From Elusimicrobia bacterium RIFOXYA2_FULL_39_19 (GTDB lineage: Bacteria > Elusimicrobiota > Endomicrobiia > CG1-02-37-114 > XYA2-FULL-39-19), in assembly GCA_001800285.1 (NCBI GenBank), contig MGVC01000058.1, positions 1-32,930 on the forward strand: a stretch of 32,930 nucleotides of DNA, given 5' to 3'. Under the pieces are notes generated by a model. It searched no databases, was not told the origin of the DNA, and worked only from the letters and a program-made list of their open reading frames with translations. A program made the position numbers and the translations under genes. Position 1 is the stretch's first letter. Each line of letters starts with the position of its first letter. Below, piece after piece: positions 15,634 to 22,963 of this stretch.

Positions 15634-15658
15634 AAAAGAAAATATTTTTAATAATAAA

Positions 15659-17224
15659 ATGAAAAAAAATATCTACTACTCCCTTACAGGTATCCTAATC
15701 CTCTCGGCAATTCTACTGGTAATAAACCTTATATCAAACTATATCTTTTTAAGGTTTGATTTTACCGATGAAAAGATTTATTCTCTTTCAAAAGCCAGCA
15801 AAAAAATAGCCGCTTCTTTGCCTGATAAACTGATAATTAAAGCTTACTTTTCCAAAGAACTGCCGGCAGAATATTCCATAAACAAACGCTACCTGCAAGA
15901 CCTGCTGGCAGAATACAAAACCTACTCCAAGGGCAACGTTTCCTATGAATTCATAGACCCCCTGGCAAAAAACGAAACCCTGGAAGAAATACGCCAGCTG
16001 GGCATCCCGCCGGTAAGATTTACCACTTTGGCGCGCGATAAATACGAAATAAAAGAAGGCTTTATGGGCCTGGTTTTTATACACGGAGAAAAAAAGGAAG
16101 TAATACCCATAGTAAAATCCATGGAAGGCATGGAATATGACATTACGTCAACCATAAAAAAATTAGTTGCCCCGGAACTTAAAACCATCGGTTTTACTGC
16201 CGGCCACAGCGAAGCTAATGAAACCGACAGCGAAGTAGAAGCTTATCTGAAATCCCAGTATAACGTAAAATATATTGATACCACAAAAGAAAAGGAAATC
16301 CCGAAAGATGTTTCATCACTGCTTATTGTGTCTCCAAAAAAGGAATTCACGGCAAAAGAAGTATTCATGCTTGACCAGTATCTGCTCAAAGGAAAACCTA
16401 TTGCCTTTTTAACAGAAAAATATGTTGCTAATATGCAGTCATTCTACGCTTCACAGGTAATCAATGGGCTTGACGGCTTTCTGGAATATTACGGCATAAA
16501 AATAAAACCTGCATTAGTTCTGGATACCCAATGCCAGAAAATAGCAGTCCGCTCTGTGCAGGGAATGTTTATTATGCAAAACGTTGTAGAATACCAGTTT
16601 TTACCCATAGCAACGGACATTGATAGAACCAACCCTATTACAAAAAGCATGGACTCTCTGACTTTTGCCTTTATAAGCCCCATAGAAATAACACAAAAAG
16701 ATAACTTTGAAATAAAACCTTTTGTTAAATCTTCCAGAGACAGTTGGTGCACTGAAAAAGTATTTTCTATAAACCCATTTATGCAGACTAAAAGAACAAA
16801 AAGCGATATTCAGGGGCCGTTTACTTTGGCAGTTACCGTACTGCCGAAACCAGGCAAAAAATATATAAGTTATTTTTCTGATAAAACACCCGTTGAACTT
16901 GCCAAATTAGCCGGCAATGTACAGATACAAAAAGAATCTTCTGATTTAGGCAGAATGCTGGTACTTCCTAACTCAGGTTTTATAAAAGATAACCCGGTTT
17001 TGTTTTTAAATATAGTTGACTGGGTCAGCCAGGATGAAGCGCTTATTTCCATAAGGTCCAAGGGATCGCCTTTCCGGCCATTAAAGAAAACTTCTGATTT
17101 TGTAAGAATACTTGTGAAATATTTGGCAATTTTCCTTATGCCTGTACTGGTTATAGGTTACGGCATTTACCGCTGGAAAGCGCGTAACACAATAAAAAAG
17201 AATTTGAAATCCCTGTATGCGTAA
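15659..17224 (+). CDS. GldG-like ABC transporter auxiliary protein
   Basis: A 521-aa membrane-anchored protein (ABC_transp_aux / GldG family). One N-terminal transmembrane helix (about residues 8-30) precedes the family motif LRFDFTDEKIYSLSKASKKI, then a large extracytoplasmic domain (DPLAKNETLEEIRQLGIPPVRF, GFTAGHSEANETDSE, TVLPKPGKKY) and a C-terminal transmembrane helix (about 490-510, IFLMPVLVIGYGIYRW). The frame is open upstream to a TTG at 15566, but those 31 codons lie within a dispersed repeat that also occurs at 30.2 kb. The ATG at 15659 gives the normal family N-terminus, so I chose it. It overlaps the next gene by 8 nt. Confidence 0.85.
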   Translation: MKKNIYYSLTGILILSAILLVINLISNYIFLRFDFTDEKIYSLSKASKKIAASLPDKLIIKAYFSKELPAEYSINKRYLQDLLAEYKTYSKGNVSYEFIDPLAKNETLEEIRQLGIPPVRFTTLARDKYEIKEGFMGLVFIHGEKKEVIPIVKSMEGMEYDITSTIKKLVAPELKTIGFTAGHSEANETDSEVEAYLKSQYNVKYIDTTKEKEIPKDVSSLLIVSPKKEFTAKEVFMLDQYLLKGKPIAFLTEKYVANMQSFYASQVINGLDGFLEYYGIKIKPALVLDTQCQKIAVRSVQGMFIMQNVVEYQFLPIATDIDRTNPITKSMDSLTFAFISPIEITQKDNFEIKPFVKSSRDSWCTEKVFSINPFMQTKRTKSDIQGPFTLAVTVLPKPGKKYISYFSDKTPVELAKLAGNVQIQKESSDLGRMLVLPNSGFIKDNPVLFLNIVDWVSQDEALISIRSKGSPFRPLKKTSDFVRILVKYLAIFLMPVLVIGYGIYRWKARNTIKKNLKSLYA

Positions 17225-18146
17225 AAACATCCCCTTCCTTATTATAACGCTTGTTGCATGCCTGTTTGTTTTAGGCATAATTAAGCTATCCGAAAAAATA
17301 AAACCTTTATTTAAACCGGCCTTGAATGTAAAAATAGAAAATATTGTTTCGTTTGAAATTTCATCCGCGCAGGGCTGGTACTCTTTTAAAAATGAAACAG
17401 GAGTATGGAATGTAGCGCAGGTAACCAAACCTGATACAGCGCCTGTTTATTATCCGGCACAAAAGGCCGCAACAGATCTTTTAGAAAGACTGCGAAAAGC
17501 GTCTTTAACAGATATAATTTCTGAAAACACCGGCAGATATACTGAGTTTGAACTTAACGAATCAAGCGCAATAAAAGTAAGTATAGTAAACTCAAAGAAA
17601 AAGAAAAAAGTATTTTATATAGGCAAAAACGGGTATGATTTTGAACATTTTTACTTCCGGTTTGAAAACAAACCGCAAGTCTGGCTGATAAAGGGTATTA
17701 CAAAATGGGCTTTTGAAGGAGACTTAACTTTCTGGAGAGATAAAACCCTGACAGCTTTTAATAAAGACAGTTTAACGCAAATAAAACTAACCAATTACAC
17801 AAAAAAACCGAAAGAAATAATATTATTTTCAAAAACATCCGATTATTGGCTGATTAATGATAACGAAAAAGAAATACCAGCGCAGAATTCGGCTAATTTA
17901 AACCAACTGCTTGCCAATTTTTCTTCTTTAGAAGCGGATGGTTTTGCCAAGCCGGATGAAAAAATGAAATCCGTTGCTTATGAGCTGGAGCTAAAAACAA
18001 AGGACACCTCAAAAATCATTTCTTTTTCCCCTGCTGTAAATAACACGCACCTTGCCAGGGTAAAAGACAACCCTACGCTTTTCAAAGTATCCGGCTACAA
18101 ACTTACCGATTTTAAGAAATCCAAATCAGAGTTTAGTAAACAATAA
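17217..18146 (+). CDS. DUF4340-domain protein of the Gld-like ABC operon
   Basis: A 309-aa protein with an N-terminal membrane anchor (about residues 4-24, IPFLIITLVACLFVLGIIKL) and an extracytoplasmic region with two DUF4340-like stretches. One covers about 40-170 (FEISSAQGWYSFKNETGVWNV to WRDKTLTAFNKDS), the other about 175-300. DUF4340 proteins commonly accompany GldG-type auxiliary proteins, and the 8-nt overlap with that gene indicates translational coupling. The molecular role is unknown; it presumably sits beside the exporter on the outer face of the inner membrane. Confidence 0.85.
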   Translation: MRKNIPFLIITLVACLFVLGIIKLSEKIKPLFKPALNVKIENIVSFEISSAQGWYSFKNETGVWNVAQVTKPDTAPVYYPAQKAATDLLERLRKASLTDIISENTGRYTEFELNESSAIKVSIVNSKKKKKVFYIGKNGYDFEHFYFRFENKPQVWLIKGITKWAFEGDLTFWRDKTLTAFNKDSLTQIKLTNYTKKPKEIILFSKTSDYWLINDNEKEIPAQNSANLNQLLANFSSLEADGFAKPDEKMKSVAYELELKTKDTSKIISFSPAVNNTHLARVKDNPTLFKVSGYKLTDFKKSKSEFSKQ

Positions 18147-18481
18147 ACATGGTTTATAGGTTGATAAGAAAATCTTATCACTGCTGTCCAAATTAGCCGG
18201 TTCTCGACTTCGCTCGAACACTAAGAAACATTATTCTTCGAGTGAACGCAGTGAATCGAGAAGTTAAAACTTATATTTGAAAAACGCTTTGAAAAACACA
18301 ACTCCGGCAAATCCTATTGGACAAGCCGTTATAAGAATTGGAAACTAATATATAAAAAGAATATCCAACCAAAACGGAAGCATTGAAAAGAGAGAGATAC
18401 CTCAAAAACTTAAAGGGCGGTAATGAATTTAAAAAAATTGTCAGAATTTTTTAGTTTTTAAAGCATTTTAAATGATTTTTC
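18147..18481. other. Non-coding gap upstream of the initiator tRNA
   Basis: About 335 bases with no credible gene. It holds repeat family B copy 2 (18199-18263) near its start and otherwise AT-rich sequence ending at the tRNA promoter. I see no terminator with a clear stem and T-tract for the upstream operon, unless the repeat serves that purpose. Confidence 0.5.
18199..18263 (-). repeat. Dispersed palindromic repeat family B, copy 2
   Basis: About 65 bp, GGTTCTCGACTTCGCTCGAAC to GAATCGAGAAG. It is the inverse-orientation relative of 15354-15432, with the central part diverged in length. Complementary ends (TTCTCGA/TCGAGAA) suggest a hairpin or cruciform. Confidence 0.65.
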
Positions 18482-18510
18482 TTGACTTAAATGGTTAAAT
18501 GTGATATCCT
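18482..18510 (+). promoter_or_regulatory. Promoter of the initiator tRNA
   Basis: TTGACT (18482-18487), 17 nt, TATCCT (18505-18510). The tRNA 5' end at 18516 is only 6 nt past the -10 box, so the primary transcript may have almost no 5' extension for RNase P to remove. Confidence 0.7.
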
Positions 18511-18515
18511 ATGTC

Positions 18516-18589
18516 CGCGGGGTAGAGCAGTCCGGCAGCTCGTCAGGCTCATAACCTGGAGGCCGTTGGTTCAAATCCAACCCCCGCAA
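18516..18589 (+). tRNA. tRNA-fMet (CAT), initiator
   Basis: A 74-nt cloverleaf: acceptor CGCGGGG/CCCCGCA, D-arm, anticodon loop CTCATAA and T-arm GTTGG-TTCAAAT-CCAAC, with discriminator A. The C1 x A72 mismatch at the end of the acceptor stem is the bacterial initiator hallmark. CCA is not encoded. The usual three G-C pairs at the base of the anticodon stem are altered: pair 29-41 is A-U, with G30-C40 and G31-C39 retained, and 27-43 is U.G. Confidence 0.95.
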
Positions 18590-18591
18590 TG
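18578..18591 (+). repeat. tRNA 3'-end direct repeat, copy 1
   Basis: CAACCCCCGCAATG spans the T-arm/acceptor 3' end of tRNA-fMet. An identical 14-bp copy lies at 18851-18864, 273 bp downstream. This is the geometry of an attL/attR pair for a tRNA-targeting integrative element, although the interval is too short to hold an integrase. Confidence 0.6.
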
Positions 18592-18599
18592 AAAATACG

Positions 18600-18628
18600 A
18601 AAAGCCACATGAAAATGTGGCTTTTTTA
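18600..18628 (+). terminator. Terminator of the tRNA-fMet gene
   Basis: AAGCCACAT-gaaa-ATGTGGCTT with an A-run before and a T-run after, 11 nt past the tRNA. It is a classic Rho-independent terminator and likely bidirectional. Confidence 0.85.
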
Positions 18629-19029
18629 TTTTCATAAAGAAGGATTTGAAGCCGACCTGAGCGCTGCCTGGAATGGCAGATAAAGCGAAGGCGGCTGGGT
18701 GTACACTGTGATGAATAAATCACAGTATTTTGTACACGCCAGCGAGTCGGTGAGCTGGCAGGCCCGCAGGGACGGTGGAGGAGCAAAGCGACGGGGGAGA
18801 AAAAATCTTTAGCGGAGCGTAATCCTCCGAAGCTTCATGCGTAGGATGGACAACCCCCGCAATGGATTCGACTCGTTTCACGATTTGTTGGCAAAATACG
18901 CCAAAGCGCTCACCATAAATGAATTGTAAAAGCGCTGAAACGATTTACATATAGGAGAATCCACCCTGAGCGAAGTGTTTAGTCTTTCGCTCACCACAAG
19001 TCGAAGGGGTGAAGAAAGAAGAAGCTAAT
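18629..19029 (+). ncRNA. Non-coding structured region downstream of tRNA-fMet (candidate)
   Basis: Four hundred bases without a gene but dense in complementary segments. Hairpin 1 (18694-18743) stacks GCTGG, GTGTACA and CTGTGAT against their complements with one 5-nt bulge and a 6-nt loop. Domain 2 (18864-18962) nests GGATTC/GAATCC, CGTTTCA/TGAAACG (18874-18880 with 18936-18942), TTGGC/GCCAA (18888-18892 with 18900-18904) and AGCGCT/AGCGCT (18905-18910 with 18931-18936). A terminator follows at 19030-19062. It may be a small RNA or a non-mobile repeat. I recognise no family. Confidence 0.35.
18851..18864 (+). repeat. tRNA 3'-end direct repeat, copy 2
   Basis: CAACCCCCGCAATG, identical to the 3' end of tRNA-fMet at 18578-18591. 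Nothing upstream of it resembles the rest of a tRNA, so it is an isolated 3'-end duplication. Confidence 0.6.
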
Positions 19030-19062
19030 AAAAAAACCGCAATCATATGCGGTTTTTTTTAT
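19030..19062 (-). terminator. Bidirectional Rho-independent terminator
   Basis: AAACCGCA (19034-19041) pairs with TGCGGTTT (19048-19055) around a 6-nt loop, with A-run and T-run flanks. It ends the 718-aa gene on the minus strand and could also end a plus-strand transcript from the structured region downstream of the tRNA. Confidence 0.85.
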
Positions 19063-19098
19063 TTTCAAGCTATTTACCAGTTGTTTTAAGAAACCTTT

Positions 19099-21255
19099 TT
19101 AATATACCACTCCTACTATATACCAGTAATATCCGGGAGAAGGGGTTGTTTTTTTAGCTACCCCTCCAACATTCACAAAAAAACCGCTGCCGTATTTATT
19201 AACATCCAGGCAATAATAGGATATGCTGGTGTAGTTTGCTTCAAGGTATGCGGAATATGGTATGGTCTTCTGCCAGACAGCGGTACCAGCAGAATTATAT
19301 TTGATAACTGAATTGTTTGAACCAAAAACATAAATATTGTTTGAAGCATCAACGGCTATGTCACCACCGCCTACCAAAGCACCTGTTTTCTGCCATACAA
19401 CGCCGCCGTTTGTGTCATATTTAATTATAATATTTTCTGAACCCGTTACCCCCACAACATAAATATTGCCGGAGCTGTCTACTGCCAGGCTGTTGCCTAA
19501 CCCGGCAAATTGTTTAGCCCACACCAGGTTTCCTGAAGAATTGTATTTGCATGTAATACATTTTGTAATACCGGTAGAAGTATTTGTAGCTATACCCGTT
19601 ACATAAACATTGCCGGAGTTATCAACGCCTATATCTGTTGCCATACAGTCATATCCGGAGGTAGTAGAATAAATTACCATCCAGATACTGGTTCCATTCT
19701 GGCTGCTTTTTAAAATAACATAAGACCCGTCGCCGGTACCCAGCGCGCTTCTGCCGGCTACATAACTATTAAAGTTTTTATCAACCGCTATTTTCATACC
19801 CATATCAGACCTTCCGCCACCGGTATTGTAGTACTGGCTCCAGAGCAGGTCTCCAAAAGTAGAATATTTTACTATAAATATGTCTATTGAACCGCCGTTT
19901 GTGCGATAACCGGTAACATAAATTTTGCTCAGAGAGTCTGTGTCTATGCCCATACCGCATTCGTAAATAGCATTTGATGCCACAAAATCCCGGCTCCAGA
20001 CCCTGCTGGATAAAATAAGATTGTATTTTGTATTTAGGGCATTCATTTCAAAAGTATTGCCTGACAGATAAGAGTAAAAACCTGTTGCACAGATCCATTC
20101 CCTGGTATCAACCGCAATATCATATAAGCAGGCATCCGTGCTGGCATATCCGTTTGTGACTAAATAAAAATAATCAAAAGCTAAAGGATTAGGAGACCCG
20201 TTTACCACGCTGCCTATGACTGATTCACCTATGATATTTACTGCGGTTATTGAAATATAGTAAGTTACACCGTAAGTTAAACCTGAAAAATTGTACGGGC
20301 TTGTAACACCGGTAATTACTGTAGAATTAGTTTTAGTTACTCCGGAAAATGTTGTGTAATAAAGCACGTAGGATGTTGCATCGTCAACGGAGGTCCAGCT
20401 GATGGTCAGCTTGCCGTTGCCCACTGACACTGTAGTGCCCGTGGGAGCCGTGGGGACAGTTTCTTCCTCATCTTCTCCGTCATCACTGCCGCCGCCAACT
20501 TTTGTCATTACAATAGCATTTGCGTCTGTTTCAATACCGCCGTCCCAATATACACACCAGGCAGCCGGTATAACATTTGTAATACTGCCTACTAATTTTC
20601 CGTCAACCAAATTAAAAGTCCATCTGGTATTATCCGTAGGGTTTTTAGCCGTAGTTCCTGTGACCCCTTCATGAGTATAAAACGTTATAGTGTTACCGTC
20701 AATAGTACCGTTATAATAAATTAAGGGCAAAGAAAGATCTGAAGGCCAGTCCCCAAAACCTGAGTTATATAAAGCGGTCCAGGTAAGAGGGTCTGCTGTT
20801 GGATTGTTTTCCAGTCCGGTTGAAGGCGCATCATTGCCATTATGCAGGTCATATTCCTGCGGCCCTATAAGATATCTCCATGATTTCTGAGCGTCATAAA
20901 TTTTTACTCTTGCGGCATTTCCTGTGCGTTCAATTACAAATTTAAATAATTTCTGTTCTTCTTTCCATCTTTGCCTGCCCAATGAATGCGGGTCATAATC
21001 CCCGTTTTCATCAATATCCATAATATAGTCATTATCAAAGGAATAAATAGTGGCAGTGCTTTGGAATACCCAGGTACCTGCAATCGGGTCCGAATTGGCG
21101 GCAGATGACGCAGTAGTATCAACTATTTTGCCCTGTTTTACCGCTTCTTCTACGGTTTTCTGCACGCCCTGTGCGGTACCAAAACCCACGAACCAGGCAT
21201 GAGCGCCTGTTGCGGAAAGTAACATCACAATAAAAACTAATAATATTTTTTTCAT
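19099..21255 (-). CDS. Secreted FN3 / SBBP-repeat protein
   Basis: A 718-aa exported protein. The signal peptide spans residues 1-20 (ending GAHA). Residues about 55-250 form a novel or lipocalin-like beta domain (DPIAGTWVFQSTATI, GTIDGNTITFYTHEG, RWTFNLVDGKLVGSI). An acidic linker (DDGEDEEE) leads to one fibronectin type III domain (about 267-356). The C-terminal half has SBBP-type beta-propeller repeats (DNSGNVYVTG, KYNSSGNLVWAKQF, DSSGNIYVVG, DASNNIYVFG). No T9SS-like C-terminal domain is evident, so it may use another route or stay periplasmic. A weak AAGGAAA precedes the ATG. Confidence 0.85.
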   Translation of the reverse strand: MKKILLVFIVMLLSATGAHAWFVGFGTAQGVQKTVEEAVKQGKIVDTTASSAANSDPIAGTWVFQSTATIYSFDNDYIMDIDENGDYDPHSLGRQRWKEEQKLFKFVIERTGNAARVKIYDAQKSWRYLIGPQEYDLHNGNDAPSTGLENNPTADPLTWTALYNSGFGDWPSDLSLPLIYYNGTIDGNTITFYTHEGVTGTTAKNPTDNTRWTFNLVDGKLVGSITNVIPAAWCVYWDGGIETDANAIVMTKVGGGSDDGEDEEETVPTAPTGTTVSVGNGKLTISWTSVDDATSYVLYYTTFSGVTKTNSTVITGVTSPYNFSGLTYGVTYYISITAVNIIGESVIGSVVNGSPNPLAFDYFYLVTNGYASTDACLYDIAVDTREWICATGFYSYLSGNTFEMNALNTKYNLILSSRVWSRDFVASNAIYECGMGIDTDSLSKIYVTGYRTNGGSIDIFIVKYSTFGDLLWSQYYNTGGGRSDMGMKIAVDKNFNSYVAGRSALGTGDGSYVILKSSQNGTSIWMVIYSTTSGYDCMATDIGVDNSGNVYVTGIATNTSTGITKCITCKYNSSGNLVWAKQFAGLGNSLAVDSSGNIYVVGVTGSENIIIKYDTNGGVVWQKTGALVGGGDIAVDASNNIYVFGSNNSVIKYNSAGTAVWQKTIPYSAYLEANYTSISYYCLDVNKYGSGFFVNVGGVAKKTTPSPGYYWYIVGVVY

Positions 21256-21406
21256 GGCTTTTCCTTACATTTCACACGTAAAATCTATAGTACACGAGCG
21301 TGCTGGTCAAAGTATTCATTCTTACATTCGCTCAGCAAGCTGAGGCCACTACAATGTTTTTTAATATTCGGCCTTATTCGCTGTCATTCGGCTTTTATTT
21401 GGCCAT

Positions 21407-22153
21407 TTAGAACAAGTATACGTTCAACCCTGTATTAAAAATAAGGCCGTAATCACTAAACCCGTTATTTACAAAATTTTTCTGCCATACAGAAACATAA
21501 TATAGCCCGCCGTCAAAATATAATGCCAGACTGCCGAATTTTTTCTGTACCCCAAAAAACGCACCGCCTTCCACGCCGGCGGCAAACCTGGAATCTGAAG
21601 TACCTAATTCAAAACCCGAATACAGCGTTTGCCCGGAATAAATACGCAAAGCGGTAACTTTTGTATCACCGGAAATCTGATATTTTAATTCAACGCCTTT
21701 TATTCTTATGTTTGCACCGGTATAATTTAAACCAAAACAAAAGATTTTATCATCATCTGAACCACTGGAATCATAAGACGCTTCTTCTTTTACAATGGGT
21801 GCAGTTTTAACAGGTGTCTGTCTAACTGGCACGGGCCGTACAACCGGCGCGGGCTGTACGACCGGGGCGGGTTGTGCAACCGGTACGCTCTGTACAATTT
21901 TTGATCCGCAACTAATGCAAAATTTTGCTGTACCCTGGTTTTTTTCGCCGCATTGTGTACAGAATATTACAGCGGGCGCAGCGGGTGCAACGGCTGAAGG
22001 CTATGGCTTAGCGATTGGAGTTTCCTGAATGGGTGCGGTTTGTGTTTTTTTGGGTTTTTCCGGTTCGGGTTTCTTAAAAAAGGATTGGGTATATGCGTTT
22101 ACTGTAAAAATGGTTACTAAAAGAAAGGTTAGGGTTGCTATTTTGCGGTTCAT
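21407..22153 (-). pseudogene. Zinc-ribbon / beta-barrel protein gene interrupted by an in-frame TAG
   Basis: One continuous reading frame of 249 codons from ATG 22153 to the stop at 21407, except for a TAG at codon 51 (22003-22001). Codons 1-50 give a signal peptide (MNRKIATLTFLLVTIFTVNAYTQ) and a Pro-rich linker. After the TAG come a second Pro/Ala linker, a zinc ribbon (CTQCG, C65/C68, and FCISCG, C79/C82), a PVVQPAPVV repeat, then a barrel-like domain (from about residue 130: FCFGLNYTGANIRIKGVELKYQI) ending in LF. The ATG at 21832 would start downstream of the zinc ribbon and lacks a Shine-Dalgarno. TAG serves as a normal stop elsewhere in the window, so this is probably a recent nonsense mutation or a sequencing error. 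Confidence 0.75.
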
Positions 22154-22263
22154 TCCTGCTTCCGGAGCCTTTTTTTACGGCGTGTAGTAATTATCTACCT
22201 TAATTATAGCCCTTGTACCTCATAAAGTCAACCGTAATTCTTTGCTTTATTTTAGAACAGCCG

Positions 22264-22296
22264 GTGTTAACAATAGGCGCACACTGTTAAATAACA
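22264..22296. promoter_or_regulatory. Candidate operator upstream of the XRE-cupin gene
   Basis: TGTTAACA (22265-22272) is a perfect 8-bp palindrome, and TGTTA-AA-TAACA (22285-22296) is a second inverted repeat, just upstream of the -35 box. The GTGTTWACA core recurs twice before the M20-like gene, suggesting a shared regulator, most simply the XRE protein itself. Confidence 0.45.
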
Positions 22297-22297
22297 C

Positions 22298-22326
22298 TTG
22301 ACATTTGTCTTTTCATAGGTTATAAT
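22298..22326 (+). promoter_or_regulatory. Consensus promoter of the XRE-cupin gene
   Basis: TTGACA (22298-22303), 17 nt, TATAAT (22321-22326): a perfect sigma70 consensus. The Shine-Dalgarno AGGAG (22333-22337) begins about where transcription should start, leaving a very short leader. Confidence 0.85.
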
Positions 22327-22343
22327 ATGTTTAGGAGAAAGTT

Positions 22344-22895
22344 ATGAATTTATTAGGAATTAACATTAAGCGTTACCGCGAAACAAAAAGCATAACACTG
22401 AGAACCCTTGCAAAAAGCCTGGATATCAGCCCGAGCTTTTTATCTCAAATTGAAACCGGAAAGGCGGTTCCTTCTTTAGATACACTTAAAAAAATATCAG
22501 ACTCCCTTTCTACAACAATCGGCAACCTTATAGGTGAGGACCAGAAAGAAAATGCCTCACCTTTGCTTCGCCTTGAAGACAGAAAAAGTATAAATAAAAT
22601 CAGTTCTGGCATGGATATGTATCTTTTGACGTCTCCTGACCAAAACAAACAAATGGAACCCCTGCTATTTAAAATGAATGAAAAAGCATCATCCGGCAAA
22701 ACCCTTTACAGGCACTTTGGCCAGGAATTTGTACTGGTTATAAAAGGTTCTCTGGAAATATCGCTTAATAATACTGTCTATGCCTTAAAAAAAGGTGACA
22801 GTTTATATTTTAATTCAAATACACCACACTCATTTAAAAATACTGAAAAAGGCGAAACGGAAGCCATTTGGGTTGTAACTCCGCCGACTTTTTAA
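22344..22895 (+). CDS. XRE-family transcriptional regulator with C-terminal cupin domain
   Basis: A 183-aa regulator. The N-terminal helix-turn-helix (residues about 4-60: IKRYRETKSITLRTLAKSLDISPSFLSQIETGKAVPSLDTLKKISDSL) is the standard XRE fold. The C-terminal cupin_2 domain (about 105-180) shows FGQEFVLVIKGSLEISL, KKGDSLYFNSNTPHSFKNT. This architecture (SutR/PuuR-like) often senses a small metabolite and controls its catabolic genes. It heads a cluster with an M20-like and two acetate-kinase-like genes (first intergenic gap 68 nt). Repeated GTGTTWACA sites flank it on both sides. Confidence 0.93.
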   Translation: MNLLGINIKRYRETKSITLRTLAKSLDISPSFLSQIETGKAVPSLDTLKKISDSLSTTIGNLIGEDQKENASPLLRLEDRKSINKISSGMDMYLLTSPDQNKQMEPLLFKMNEKASSGKTLYRHFGQEFVLVIKGSLEISLNNTVYALKKGDSLYFNSNTPHSFKNTEKGETEAIWVVTPPTF

Positions 22896-22910
22896 TTTTT
22901 TTTGTTCTCT

Positions 22911-22950
22911 GTGTTTACATATACAATACAGTGTTTACAAATACAGCACA
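22911..22950 (+). repeat. Tandem 20-bp repeat upstream of the M20-like gene
   Basis: GTGTTTACATATACAATACA (22911-22930) is followed directly by GTGTTTACAAATACAGCACA (22931-22950): 16 of 20 positions are shared. A related GTGTTAACA.....GCACA occurs at 22264-22283 before the regulator gene. The helically phased repeat (about two turns) immediately before the Shine-Dalgarno suggests cooperative operator sites. Confidence 0.6.
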
Positions 22951-22963
22951 CGGGAGGTGCGCA

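Noticed and set aside
18571-18786. 71-aa minus-strand reading frame over the tRNA
   Set aside because: It begins inside tRNA-fMet and crosses its terminator and a long hairpin; the composition is unlike real proteins here.
18851-18962. Possible tmRNA: GGATTCGAC followed by an Ala-Lys-Tyr-Ala-like tag frame
   Set aside because: The frame ends TINEL rather than an ALAA-type tag, and no T-arm or Ala-tRNA-like 3' end is present; the short match is probably chance.
22001-22003. Stop-codon recoding (UAG read as an amino acid)
   Set aside because: TAG is the natural stop of the GldA-like gene (14511) and of the second acetokinase gene (26433), so there is no general reassignment.
22911-22950. CRISPR array
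   Set aside because: Two adjacent 20-bp units without spacers directly before a Shine-Dalgarno fit operators, not CRISPR; no cas genes are present.
22868-22963. 32-residue N-terminal extension of the M20-like protein
   Set aside because: It would be translated across the tandem repeat and overlap the end of the regulator gene; GGGAGG before ATG 22964 is a much better start.
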